NCBI GenBank assembly: GCA_910586305.1
Contig: CAJUGS010000017.1
Location: 1-63,300, forward strand
DNA length: 63,300 bases
Origin: an uncultured Duncaniella sp.
Lineage (GTDB): Bacteria > Bacteroidota > Bacteroidia > Bacteroidales > Muribaculaceae
Reading direction: 5' to 3'
Part shown: positions 1 to 8,253 of the stretch, piece after piece
Position numbering within the stretch: position 1 is the stretch's first letter
Layout of the letters: each line of letters starts with the position of its first letter
Position numbers and translations under genes: made by a program
The notes under the pieces: model-generated
Seen by the model: the letters and a program-made list of their open reading frames with translations, nothing else
What the model was told of the DNA's origin: nothing
Database searches by the model: none

Positions 1-119
1 CGCGTCGCAGTCCGGCCTATCCGCCGCCTTCGCAATACTCCCGCGAGGAGGAGCGACGCCAGGAAATGCTTGTGCGCGACTACATCAACTCCCTGAAGAG
101 GCGTGGGATAATTGACTGA
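1..119 (+). CDS. C-terminal end of an unidentified protein (partial)
   Basis: The frame is open from the window edge to a TGA at 117-119 and gives 38 residues. The tail is proline-rich, then highly charged (SREEERRQEMLVRDYINSLK), then ends RRGIID. The charged helix-like tail and clean reading frame suggest a real C-terminus, but there is too little to name a family. It converges on the helicase gene and overlaps its 3' end by about 35 bases. It could also be a chance open frame. Confidence 0.45.
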   Translation, partial: RRSPAYPPPSQYSREEERRQEMLVRDYINSLKRRGIID

Positions 120-2043
120 GACCGCCCTCCTGTCTCAGCTGCCGAGTATAGTCGTAGAGTCTGCGGTAGAATGGGTGTGAACCCGTCAGGGTGGGAGAGT
201 CGCCTATGATTATCAGCTTCATGCGTGCTCGTGTGATGGCCACGTTCATGCGTCGCAGGTCGCGCAGAAACCCTATGTTGCCTTCCTCGTTGTTTCTCAC
301 GAGCGAGATTATTATAACATCTCGTTCCTGGCCCTGGAACCCGTCCACCGTGTTGACAGATATGAGGTGGCGGAATGGTTTGTACCAAGGCTGCTGTCTG
401 AGGAGCCGTCGCAGATAGTGCACCTGTGCGCGGTAGGGCGAGATGATGCCTATGTCGATGCGCTCGTCGAGAATCCTCTCGCGGCTTATGCGCGAGAGAT
501 AGGAGTGCAGAGTGTCGATTGTGAGACGGGCCTCGGCCTTGTTGATGCGTCCGTAGCTCTCTCCGGCCAGAGCCTCGCGGAAATTGTCGGTAGGGGAGTC
601 CTCTCCCTCATCCGCGTCGGTCACAGTCACTTCGGCTGTATCCACCCACTCCATGGGTATGTCGAGGTCGAGGATTCCGCGGTGTCTCACCTCGGGCGAG
701 GCCACGATGCTTCCGGCATAGAAGCTCTCGCTTGAAAACCTCATGATTTCCTCGTTCATTCTGTATTGTGTGGTGAGAAGTGTGACGCATTCCGGATGTG
801 TCTCCACTATCCTTTCCATTAGCGAGCGTCCCAGTCCTCCCCTCATTGCCTCGATTGATTTCACCGTCGGTGGCAGCTGGCAGTGGTCGCCGGCGAGAAT
901 CATGCGTGATGCCCTTCTCATCGGTATCCAGCAGGCTGCTTCGAGAGCCTGGGCGGCCTCGTCGATAAAGACTGTGGCAAACTTCATTCCCTCCAGCACA
1001 CGGCTCGCGCTCCCCACGAGAGTAGAGGCTATGACGTGGACCGACGAGAAGATGTCGGCATTGATGCGTATCTCGAGCTCCGTGGCGCGGCTGCGCAGAC
1101 GGCTCATCTTGCTGTGCCATTGGTCTGTGCCCCTGCGTCGCGCTCCCTGTAGCTCGCGTATGCTCTTGCGAATGCTCCAGAGGGTGGGATAGTCGGGATG
1201 GTCTTCAAACCTCCGTTCGTAGGTGAACGACAGCATCTTGTCATTCACACGCGAGGGATTTCCCAGTCGGAGGACACTGATACCTCGGTCCACGAGTTTC
1301 TCCGATATCCAGTCGACGGCCATATTGCTCTGGGCACACACCATCACCTGGCTCTCACGGCGCAGTGTCTCGTGTATGGCCTCGACAAGGGTAGTGGTCT
1401 TTCCTGTGCCGGGAGGGCCGTGGACTATGGCCACATCCTTGGCGCGGAGCACCTTGTTGACTCCATCGGCCTGCGATGCGTTGAGGTAGGGAATACCCAC
1501 CGGGCCGATGGAAAACTCGGCCGCCTTGCGCCGGGAGCTGAAGAGGTCGCGCAGTTCCCCGAGCCGGCCTTTGCTGCCGGCCACAGCGTCAAGAGCCTCG
1601 AACATCACGCGGTAGGAAGTCTCGTCAAACGATATCATCACTCCAGCGGCTGAGTCTGGCGCATTGAGAAAACCGAGGTCGGCACCGTCGGCCACGGCCA
1701 CCACCATGCGGTCGCCGTCGACATAGCTCACTGTTCCGGCGCAACGTCGCGCCGGAGGCTTCCCGGTGCCTTCGGTTGTGAAGAACATCACCGCGCGCCC
1801 GTATTCGAACTCGTGTTCCTGCTCAGGGTCACCTCCGTCGGCACGAAACACCTCCACCACGCGCTGGTTCAGGGAATTGTAGTAGCACTTCCCTGCTCTG
1901 AGCGGAAACCATGCGCGCCCTCTCTCGGCGAGGCGCACGAGCCCTATGCGGTCGGTGATGCGGACAAACGAATCTCGCTCGGCCTCATATTCTATCCGCA
2001 GCAGGCGGCGCAGGTTTTCTATGTGTGAGAGGGGTGTATCCAT
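85..2043 (-). CDS. UPF1/SMUBP2-like superfamily 1 helicase
   Basis: Superfamily 1 (UPF1-like) DNA/RNA helicase, 652 aa from the chosen start. An N-terminal OB/beta-barrel-like region precedes the motor. Walker A is GPPGTGKT at about residues 209-216, motif II reads DEAAQ, then come a QYRMN motif, VDGFQGQE (motif V) and NVAITRAR (motif VI), all present and in the right order. The frame stays open 33 codons further upstream, but the start at 2043 (MDTPLSHIENLRR) is preferred: it gives the usual helical start of Bacteroidetes homologues, and the longer version would cover the -7 box at 2074-2081. It is probably cytoplasmic. The substrate (stalled transcripts, R-loops or replication intermediates) cannot be told from sequence. 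It is single-gene and divergent from the MATE gene. Confidence 0.93.
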   Translation of the reverse strand: MDTPLSHIENLRRLLRIEYEAERDSFVRITDRIGLVRLAERGRAWFPLRAGKCYYNSLNQRVVEVFRADGGDPEQEHEFEYGRAVMFFTTEGTGKPPARRCAGTVSYVDGDRMVVAVADGADLGFLNAPDSAAGVMISFDETSYRVMFEALDAVAGSKGRLGELRDLFSSRRKAAEFSIGPVGIPYLNASQADGVNKVLRAKDVAIVHGPPGTGKTTTLVEAIHETLRRESQVMVCAQSNMAVDWISEKLVDRGISVLRLGNPSRVNDKMLSFTYERRFEDHPDYPTLWSIRKSIRELQGARRRGTDQWHSKMSRLRSRATELEIRINADIFSSVHVIASTLVGSASRVLEGMKFATVFIDEAAQALEAACWIPMRRASRMILAGDHCQLPPTVKSIEAMRGGLGRSLMERIVETHPECVTLLTTQYRMNEEIMRFSSESFYAGSIVASPEVRHRGILDLDIPMEWVDTAEVTVTDADEGEDSPTDNFREALAGESYGRINKAEARLTIDTLHSYLSRISRERILDERIDIGIISPYRAQVHYLRRLLRQQPWYKPFRHLISVNTVDGFQGQERDVIIISLVRNNEEGNIGFLRDLRRMNVAITRARMKLIIIGDSPTLTGSHPFYRRLYDYTRQLRQEGGLSQLSHASSGS

Positions 2044-2073
2044 CTGGTCTGGGGTGTTGTCGGTTGGAAGATG

Positions 2074-2081
2074 CAAAGTTA
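2074..2081 (-). promoter_or_regulatory. Bacteroidetes -7 box for the helicase gene
   Basis: The minus strand reads TAACTTTG, a match to the Bacteroidetes -7 consensus TAnnTTTG, about 30 bases before the chosen helicase start. No clear -33 TTTG lies at the expected distance. Confidence 0.5.
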
Positions 2082-2107
2082 GCCATTTTTCCCCGACACC
2101 CGTATAT

Positions 2108-2139
2108 TTTGGCCGAAAACTGAAAAATGAGTAATTTCG
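2108..2139 (+). promoter_or_regulatory. Promoter of the MATE gene
   Basis: TTTG at 2108-2111, a 20-base spacer and TAATTTCG at 2132-2139 match the Bacteroidetes sigma-ABfr promoter (TTTG, 19-21 bases, TAnnTTTG) with one mismatch. The ATG follows at 2156, so the leader is short. Confidence 0.55.
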
Positions 2140-2155
2140 CACTCTGAAAAAGATT

Positions 2156-3547
2156 ATGAAACATCTCTTGCACCATCATCCCTCTCCCCACCGCAAGGTG
2201 GATATGCTCCACGGCCCGCTCTCCGGAAAGATTCTCCTCTTTGCTATTCCGCTTATAGCGAGCGGCATTCTCCAGCAGTCGTTCAATGCGGTCGACGTGG
2301 CCGTGATAGGGCGCTACTCCAGCAGTCACGCCATAGCAGCGGTGGGCAGCAACGGTCCCATCATCAGCATCCTTGTCAACCTCTTTCTGGGCATAGCCGT
2401 AGGTGCCAATGTGGTTATAGCCACCTATCTCGGCCAGAAGCATTTTGAAGCCGTGCGCCGTTCGGTATCAACGGTGATGGTCGTGGCCGTAGTCTCCGGA
2501 TTCATTCTCCTCGGACTCGGCACCACCTTGGCCCGTCCGATACTCGAGGCCATGAGCGCGCCCCCCGAGGTGATAGGGCTTGCCACGCGCTATCTGCGCA
2601 TCTACTTCTGCGGTATGCCTTTCATGATGGTCTACAATTTCGGCTCGGCCATAATGCGCAGTGTCGGCGACACTCAGAAACCTTTCTACGCCCTCCTCGT
2701 GGCTACTTTGTGCAATCTTGTGCTCGACCTGCTGTTTGTGGCCGTCTTCGATATGGGTGTCGACGGCGTGGCCTGGGCCACTGTGATATCCAATGGCCTG
2801 AATGCGGCAATCATGGTGTGGTTCCTGCTCCGGGAGGAGGAGCCGGTCACTCTCGACATCAGCCGATGGCGCATTTCGGCTCCCGACCTGCGCAAGATGC
2901 TCCAGATAGGCGTTCCGGCCGGAATGCAGGGAATGGTGTTCTCCATTTCCAACATATTCATCCAGGCGGCCATCAACAAGTTTGGAGCCGAGGCCATAGC
3001 CGGATCGGCCACAGCTCTCACCTACGAGACCTACTGCTACTATATCGTGGCGGCCTTCAGCCAGGCCACCATAGCTTTCACAGGCCAGAACTATGGTGCG
3101 GGCCTTGCCTCGCGCTGTCGCCGGGTCGTGGCCGTCTGCATGGCCTACAGCATAGTCATATGCGGTGTGGCCAACATCCTCATAGTGTGGCAGGCCCATG
3201 CGTGTTTGAGCATATTCACTTCCGATCCCGAGGTGATACACTACGCCGTGCTCCGATTCCACACAGTGCTGCTCTATCAGGCGCTTGCAAGCACCTACGA
3301 GGTCTCCGGAAGCTACATGAGAGGTCTCGGCTACTCGTTCACACCCATGATTCTCACCATTTTCGGCACCTGTATCCTCCGTCTCGGATGGGTGTGGCTC
3401 TTCCCCAGGATTGACAACAGTTTCACCATGCTGCTCAACATCTATCCTGTCACATGGGTTGTCACAGGTACCGTGGTGATTGGCGCGGCCTTGTATGTGC
3501 AGCATCGTGTGTTTGGAAAGAAACCGCTCCAACCGGATGAGTCCTGA
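2156..3547 (+). CDS. MATE family efflux transporter
   Basis: 463-residue inner-membrane protein with about 12 hydrophobic segments in two similar halves, the size and layout of MATE (multidrug and toxin extrusion) antiporters. Family features include the N-terminal GKILLFAIPLIASGILQQSF segment and conserved FNAVDVAVIGRY and AMRSVGDT-like stretches (here IMRSVGDTQKPF). MATE proteins export cationic drugs or metabolites in exchange for Na+ or H+; the substrate is not predictable. It has its own promoter and a strong hairpin across its stop codon, so it is probably monocistronic. Confidence 0.93.
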   Translation: MKHLLHHHPSPHRKVDMLHGPLSGKILLFAIPLIASGILQQSFNAVDVAVIGRYSSSHAIAAVGSNGPIISILVNLFLGIAVGANVVIATYLGQKHFEAVRRSVSTVMVVAVVSGFILLGLGTTLARPILEAMSAPPEVIGLATRYLRIYFCGMPFMMVYNFGSAIMRSVGDTQKPFYALLVATLCNLVLDLLFVAVFDMGVDGVAWATVISNGLNAAIMVWFLLREEEPVTLDISRWRISAPDLRKMLQIGVPAGMQGMVFSISNIFIQAAINKFGAEAIAGSATALTYETYCYYIVAAFSQATIAFTGQNYGAGLASRCRRVVAVCMAYSIVICGVANILIVWQAHACLSIFTSDPEVIHYAVLRFHTVLLYQALASTYEVSGSYMRGLGYSFTPMILTIFGTCILRLGWVWLFPRIDNSFTMLLNIYPVTWVVTGTVVIGAALYVQHRVFGKKPLQPDES

Positions 3548-3557
3548 CGGTTGGAGC
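3526..3557 (+). terminator. Hairpin across the MATE stop codon
   Basis: GCTCCAACCG (3526-3535) and CGGTTGGAGC (3548-3557) form a perfect 10-bp stem with a 12-base loop containing the MATE stop region. No U-run follows directly, so it may act as a weak terminator or a 3'-end stabiliser. Confidence 0.5.
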
Positions 3558-3571
3558 AGGTAAATATGGGC

Positions 3572-3607
3572 AAAAAAAAAACGCTCCTTTCTGTATGGAA
3601 GGATGCG
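3572..3607 (-). terminator. Rho-independent terminator of the 35-aa gene
   Basis: On the minus strand CGC-A-TCCTT pairs with AAGGAGCG (one bulged A) and is followed by ten T (plus-strand A run 3572-3581). It lies about 48 bases after the stop of the small gene at 3655. Confidence 0.6.
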
Positions 3608-3654
3608 TCTTGTCTAAGTCAACGTACTGCTACCGGGGCTGTCCGGGCTGTATG

Positions 3655-3762
3655 TTACTTTTGTTCAGAGTTCTTTACCTCGTTGAGATAGAGCTCGGCA
3701 CGTACCATGCAATAGCTGGCGGTGCGATACAGATCGGCAGCTTTCTTCAAAATGTTAGTCAT
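3655..3762 (-). CDS. 35-residue hypothetical small protein
   Basis: A complete small frame from ATG (3760-3762) to TAA (3655-3657). The protein starts MTNILKKAADLYRTAS and ends YLNEVKNSEQK. It looks like one amphipathic helix with mixed charges, no signal peptide and one Cys. Three things argue that it is a real gene: a TAACTTTG promoter box about 50 bases upstream, a U-rich terminator just downstream, and no other gene for this transcription unit to serve. No Shine-Dalgarno is visible; an A/T-rich leader is normal in this phylum. The family is unknown to me. The alternative is a small RNA with a fortuitous frame. Confidence 0.55.
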   Translation of the reverse strand: MTNILKKAADLYRTASYCMVRAELYLNEVKNSEQK

Positions 3763-4037
3763 AACAAAAAGAATTAAATAAAACCTAATAACCTTTTTAT
3801 CCTTAAAACGCTGCAAAGTTACAAAATGTTTTTAAACTATGTTTTATAACATAAGAAAAATTTTTCAGAAAGTTTTTCCTTTTTGTTGTAAGGCTATGAT
3901 ACAGATAAATTTATAGCAGGTCCACACCGACGCTTTCGGAGAGCCTTCCGACGGATACCGTCTGTCCGTCAACTGTTTCTGGCCCCGTGGACGGTCAAAA
4001 TACGGGTTTCGCCACTGCCTCCGGGCCACGTTGCAAT
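3763..4037. other. Intergenic stretch without a gene
   Basis: A/T-rich from 3763 to about 3900 (leader and promoter box of the 35-aa gene), then G/C-rich. A short inverted repeat (GACGGA / TCCGTC) lies near 3949-3970. A 62-codon minus-strand frame at 3865-4053 has no coding character and runs through a terminator-like repeat. I see no RNA gene. Confidence 0.5.
3814..3821 (-). promoter_or_regulatory. -7 box of the 35-aa gene
   Basis: The minus strand reads TAACTTTG (TAnnTTTG consensus). The predicted transcript would begin about 45 bases before the small ATG. No clear -33 TTTG. Confidence 0.5.
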
Positions 4038-4081
4038 ATAAGAGTGTGGTCACACCGGTGCCGGTGTGACCACACTCTTAT
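4038..4081 (-). terminator. Perfect 21-bp inverted repeat at the end of the xylan operon
   Basis: The arms 4038-4058 (ATAAGAGTGTGGTCACACCG...) and 4061-4081 are exact reverse complements separated by two bases. It sits 34 bases after the stop of the GH67 gene, the last gene of the operon. There is no U-tract on the minus-strand side, so it may mainly be a 3' stabilising hairpin. Confidence 0.6.
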
Positions 4082-4114
4082 TGAGAAAAAACGAAACGAT
4101 TTCCGGACAGTGTC

Positions 4115-6070
4115 TCAACGCTTGGAGTTGAGAAGCGCAGGAGTGGGATTGGTGTAGTTGTCTATGCCGAGTGACACTTTCTTTAGCTCGTCGAGCGTGT
4201 GGACCACCGGTAGAGCCTCGTCGGTGAGGGGAAGTCCGGAGAAGCCGGCGAAATAGAGCAGACAGGCGTCTTTCCACCACTGTGCGTCGCGGGCCTGGAT
4301 GACGAGGCGGTCGCTCACGTCCTGCCAGACAGCCTTGTCGACCCACGGACGTGCCTCGTCCCACACGCGCTGGTACTCACCCACCTTTTTTGCTCCGCGG
4401 GCGTAGCGGTGACACAGCTCTTCCCACAGAGTTCGTCCCGACTTCATGCGATGCTTCCAGGGGACGTGGTGAAACCACAGCAGCAATTCCTCGGGACACT
4501 TGTCTATGTCGGCCAGGCGTGACCGCAGCGGTTCGGGATACTGCTCCACGGCATTGCTTCCCGAGGGAGTGCGGTCAAATCCCAGCCCGTCACTGTCGGC
4601 ACGGTGATAGTAGCCGGGGAGCCAGTCGGGACGAGCTCCCTCCACGTCACACCACGGCTCCGGTCCGTAGTGGTGGCCGAAGGCGAAGATGTGGTGGAGC
4701 CCCAGGGGCATCATGTAGTCTGTGACGGTCTCGTGGCTTGAGACCATCATCTCCGTCAGGGCCTCGCGTATGCTCTCGGGCGCGTCGGGAGTGAGCAGTC
4801 GAGTGTCTATCCACTCGCGGGCTATTTCGGCCGGTGAGAGCGACGGATTCCAGGCAAGCCGTCCGAATGCGTGTAGGTTGGCATCGGCCATCGGATTGCC
4901 GGTCATCACGGCCTCATCTCCTATATTGGCCACTCCGGCCACGGCTGTGAGACCGTCGGGAGAGACGTAGCTGAAAAACTCCTCCCACATCGGGGCGAGG
5001 AAAGCCAGGTGGTTGGAGTGTCCGAGATACTCCTGGGTTATCTGAAACTCCACAGTCTGCGGGGTGCGTGGCATTGCCCCGAAGAGAGGGCTGTAGGGTT
5101 CGCGTGGCTGGAAGTCGACAGGACCGTTCTTGACCTGCACTGTGACGTTTGGTTCGAATTGTCCGTCGAGCGGCTGGAACTCCATGTAGGCCTGCTTGGC
5201 ACGGTCGGCATCGATGGGCGAGTAGACAAAGGCGCGCCACATCACCTCGCCTCCGTGGCTGCGCAGGGCGCGGGCCAGCATATTGGCTCCGTCGGCATGG
5301 CTTCGTCCGAAATCCATCGGTCCGGGCTGGCCCTCGGAGTTGGCCTTCACGAGGAAACCGCCGAAGTCGGGTATGAGCGAGTATATCTCGTCGGCCTTGC
5401 GCTTCCACCACTTCTGCACGTCACGGTCAAGAGGGTCGGCGGTGGGCAGGGAGTCGAGGCCCATGGGAGTGGCGAAATTGACCGACAGATACACCTTTAT
5501 GCCATATGGGCGGAAGATGTCTGCCAGGATTTTCACTTTCTCCAGATAGGCTCTCGAGAGCATGAGGGGCGAGGCATTGACATTGTTGAGCACGGTAGCA
5601 TTGATACCTGCCGAGGCCAGGCGGCGTGCATATTCCTCATAGCGAGGACTCACCACCTCGGGGAGTTCTTCCCATTTCCAGAGTGAGCGTCCCGCATATC
5701 CGCGCTCCACGGTGCCGTCGAGATTGTCCCAGTGGTTGAGGATGCGTGTGGCGAATTTCGGTGATGTCGACAATGTGGTCCCGTCGGCCACTCCGCCATA
5801 GGCGAGATGCATCGCGCCATACAGCACACCGCGTTCGCCGTGGGCCGTGAGGGTGTATGTGTGGCCCGAGCGACTGATGGTGTATCCTTCCGGCCCGAGT
5901 TCTTTCGCCTTTGCTATTTTCACGCATACGGTGTCGTTGGCGGGGAGAGCGCGTAGTTCGCCACAGGCCGTGGAAAGTATGGAGCCCGGTTTGCCCGACG
6001 GCGCGTTGACCGTCGCGCCCTGCGAGCAGAGCGCGACGGCCAGCGCGGCGGCTGAGAGCAGTCTATTCAT
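4115..6070 (-). CDS. GH67 alpha-glucuronidase
   Basis: Removes (4-O-methyl-)glucuronic acid from the non-reducing end of glucurono-xylooligosaccharides; GH67 acts after endoxylanases. 651 aa with a Sec signal peptide (about residues 1-22), so probably periplasmic. The three GH67 carboxylates are visible in context: E246 (ANSEGQPGP, general acid), D319 (NGPVDFQPREP) and E347 (QITQEYLGH), the last two being the base pair. It is the last gene of the xylan operon, overlaps the GH43 gene by 8 bases and ends before a large inverted repeat. The short overlap implies translational coupling. Confidence 0.96.
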   Translation of the reverse strand: MNRLLSAAALAVALCSQGATVNAPSGKPGSILSTACGELRALPANDTVCVKIAKAKELGPEGYTISRSGHTYTLTAHGERGVLYGAMHLAYGGVADGTTLSTSPKFATRILNHWDNLDGTVERGYAGRSLWKWEELPEVVSPRYEEYARRLASAGINATVLNNVNASPLMLSRAYLEKVKILADIFRPYGIKVYLSVNFATPMGLDSLPTADPLDRDVQKWWKRKADEIYSLIPDFGGFLVKANSEGQPGPMDFGRSHADGANMLARALRSHGGEVMWRAFVYSPIDADRAKQAYMEFQPLDGQFEPNVTVQVKNGPVDFQPREPYSPLFGAMPRTPQTVEFQITQEYLGHSNHLAFLAPMWEEFFSYVSPDGLTAVAGVANIGDEAVMTGNPMADANLHAFGRLAWNPSLSPAEIAREWIDTRLLTPDAPESIREALTEMMVSSHETVTDYMMPLGLHHIFAFGHHYGPEPWCDVEGARPDWLPGYYHRADSDGLGFDRTPSGSNAVEQYPEPLRSRLADIDKCPEELLLWFHHVPWKHRMKSGRTLWEELCHRYARGAKKVGEYQRVWDEARPWVDKAVWQDVSDRLVIQARDAQWWKDACLLYFAGFSGLPLTDEALPVVHTLDELKKVSLGIDNYTNPTPALLNSKR

Positions 6071-7043
6071 TGTCGAGACCCTCTATCGTTTGGATTTTGC
6101 CGTCGGCATCGTGCACGAGTTCGCACACCTTGAGCGATCGGAGCCACGAGCGTCCTCCCGAGGGGGCTGCATCGTGGTGGAACAGATACCACTTTCCCTT
6201 CCACTCTATGATGCTGTGGTGGGTGGTCCAGCCTACTACGGGGGTGAGTATGACACCCTGGTAGACAAAGGGGCCGTAGGGGTTGTCGCCGACAGCGTAG
6301 CAGAGCAGGTGGGAGTCGCCGGTGGAGTAGGAGAAGTAGTACTTCCCGTTGTATTTGTGTACCCACGAGGCCTCGAAGAAGCGGTGGGGATCATCGGCGC
6401 GGAGGGGCAGACCGTTCTCGTCGACCACCTGCACCGGGCGAGGTTCCTCGTCAAACTGGAGCATATCCTTGGAGAGGCGCACACAGCGGCTGGGCAGGCT
6501 TGGTTCGGAGCCTTCGGGGAGTATCGCGCTCTCGAGGGCCTTGTTGTCGCGGTAGCGCTGTATCTGTCCGCCCCAGAGGCCGCCGAAGTAGAGATAGTAC
6601 TCGCCGTCGTCGTCATGGAGCACACAGATGTCTATCGAGTAGCTGCCCCTGATAGGGTCGGGCTGCGGAATGAATGGACCTTCGGGACGGTCGGACACCG
6701 CCACTCCCATGCGGAATATGTCGTTGCGGTCCTTGAGGGGGAAGTAGAGATAGTATTTTCCGTCCTTCTCGGCACAGTCACAGTCCCAGAGCTGTCGTCC
6801 GGCCCAGGGTATGTCGTCGATATCGAGTGCTTTGCCGTGGTCGGTCACGAGGCCTGTCATAGGATCGCCGTCGATGGAGAGGACGTGCATATCTCTCATG
6901 ACATACTGGTCGCCGTTGTCGTTTTCGACGTTTTCGGCCTGGATGTCGTGTGAGGGGTATATGTATATGCGGCCGTTGAATACGTGTACGCTGGGATCGG
7001 CCATATAGTCTTCAGGGAAAAGGTATCTCTTTTCAGTTTTCAT
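6063..7043 (-). CDS. GH43 beta-xylosidase / arabinofuranosidase
   Basis: 326-residue five-bladed beta-propeller glycosidase of family GH43. The catalytic triad is readable: D16 in MADPSVHVF (base), D138 in SIDICVLHD (pKa modulator) and E224 in RFFEASWVHK (acid). GH43 enzymes cut xylose or arabinofuranose from xylan fragments; the member without an accessory domain in this position is likely to act on xylooligosaccharides, but the specificity is not certain. No signal peptide is evident, so it may act in the cytoplasm on imported sugars. It lies between the GH10 gene (46-base gap) and the GH67 gene (8-base overlap). Confidence 0.92.
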   Translation of the reverse strand: MKTEKRYLFPEDYMADPSVHVFNGRIYIYPSHDIQAENVENDNGDQYVMRDMHVLSIDGDPMTGLVTDHGKALDIDDIPWAGRQLWDCDCAEKDGKYYLYFPLKDRNDIFRMGVAVSDRPEGPFIPQPDPIRGSYSIDICVLHDDDGEYYLYFGGLWGGQIQRYRDNKALESAILPEGSEPSLPSRCVRLSKDMLQFDEEPRPVQVVDENGLPLRADDPHRFFEASWVHKYNGKYYFSYSTGDSHLLCYAVGDNPYGPFVYQGVILTPVVGWTTHHSIIEWKGKWYLFHHDAAPSGGRSWLRSLKVCELVHDADGKIQTIEGLDNE

Positions 7044-7089
7044 GATGAATGCAATAATGGTTGTTTTCTTCTTATTTTTCCTGCCTCAT

Positions 7090-8211
7090 TCATTTGCTGA
7101 GGTAGGTGTTGAGGAATGGCTTTGGCTCGTTGGAGCGGGAGAAGAGGAGGGGATATTCTGTGCGTCCTCTGACGGGCCAGTTGTTCTTCCAGGAGTCGCC
7201 GTCGGTGACACCCCATGCTGTGACGCGTGTGATCACGTCCGAGTGGCGGAGGAACATCTCCATCATGCGTCCCATGCGGTCGTTCCACTTGCGGTCGATA
7301 TCCTCGGGCAGTCCGTCGGGATAGGGGTTGAGCATCTTGTTGTAGGCGGCTGTGTCGGCCACGTTCGCGCCGGTGTTGACGGTGGGGAGGGCGCTCATGT
7401 CCCACTCGGTGATCATCACTCCGACTCCTGTCTTGCCATACTCCACGATGGATTTCTCGAACTCGTCGAAGTCGGGGTAGTCCATACCCATATGTCCCTG
7501 CATTCCTATTCCGTCGATGCGGATGCCGCGTTTGCGGAGGTCATTTATGATGCGGATATAGGTCTCGCGTTTTGCGGGAGAGGCCATGGAATAGTCGTTG
7601 AGATACAGCTCGGCTTCGGGGTCGGCCGCGGCGGCACATTCGAAGGCAAACGGTATAAACTCCTCGCCCAGAATGTCGTAGAAGGGTGTTTTTCTGTATG
7701 TTCCGTCATCGAGGATTGCCTCGTTGACCACGTCCCAGCCGTGTATCTTGCCCTTGTAGCGGGTCATGACTGTGGTGATGTGGTTGCGCAAACGTTCTTT
7801 GAGAACATCTGCGGTGACGTATTTGCCGGTCGAGTCAACCGGGAACCAAGGTGCGAGCTGCGAGTGCCACACAAGGGTGTGGCCTATGATTTTCATGCCG
7901 TGGCGTGTTCCGTAGTCGACGAAGCTGTCGGCGTCTTTCCAGTCATACACCCCTTCGGCGGGATTGATTTTCTCGCTCTTCATGCAGTTTTCGGCCACGA
8001 TGGAGTTGAAGTGAAGCGAGACGAGCGAGTCGGCGGCATGGTCTATACCGTCGGTGCAGGCGGGGGTTACGGCTGCACCTATAAGAAACGAGTCTTTGAA
8101 AGCGTCCTTCAATGTCGGGACATCCGTCGCGGCAGTCTGTTTCTGGGAAGTGGAACAGGCTCCGAGCATCAAGGCTATGGCTGCGACAGGAATCAGGCAT
8201 AGGTTTTTCAT
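7090..8211 (-). CDS. GH10 endo-1,4-beta-xylanase, lipoprotein
   Basis: 373-residue single-domain GH10 TIM barrel. The lipobox LGACS puts the lipidated Cys at residue 19. The acid/base is E164 in GWDVVNEAI and the nucleophile is E269 in MITEWDMS. Substrate-binding signatures of the family are present (HTLVWHSQ, DGIGMQGH). It probably trims imported xylooligosaccharides in the periplasm, complementing the larger surface GH10 of the same operon. It lies 42 bases after the transporter gene. Confidence 0.96.
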   Translation of the reverse strand: MKNLCLIPVAAIALMLGACSTSQKQTAATDVPTLKDAFKDSFLIGAAVTPACTDGIDHAADSLVSLHFNSIVAENCMKSEKINPAEGVYDWKDADSFVDYGTRHGMKIIGHTLVWHSQLAPWFPVDSTGKYVTADVLKERLRNHITTVMTRYKGKIHGWDVVNEAILDDGTYRKTPFYDILGEEFIPFAFECAAAADPEAELYLNDYSMASPAKRETYIRIINDLRKRGIRIDGIGMQGHMGMDYPDFDEFEKSIVEYGKTGVGVMITEWDMSALPTVNTGANVADTAAYNKMLNPYPDGLPEDIDRKWNDRMGRMMEMFLRHSDVITRVTAWGVTDGDSWKNNWPVRGRTEYPLLFSRSNEPKPFLNTYLSK

Positions 8212-8253
8212 AAGAATGTTTTTTCAGGTGTTTTAGTTACTTTCTTTGGTGTT

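Noticed and set aside
2468..3532. 354-codon minus-strand frame opposite the MATE gene.
   Set aside because: Antisense shadow rich in His/Glu/Gly without hydrophobic segments or motifs.
3865..4053. 62-codon minus-strand frame in the gap after the GH67 gene.
   Set aside because: It begins inside the 21-bp inverted repeat, has no promoter box and no coding character.
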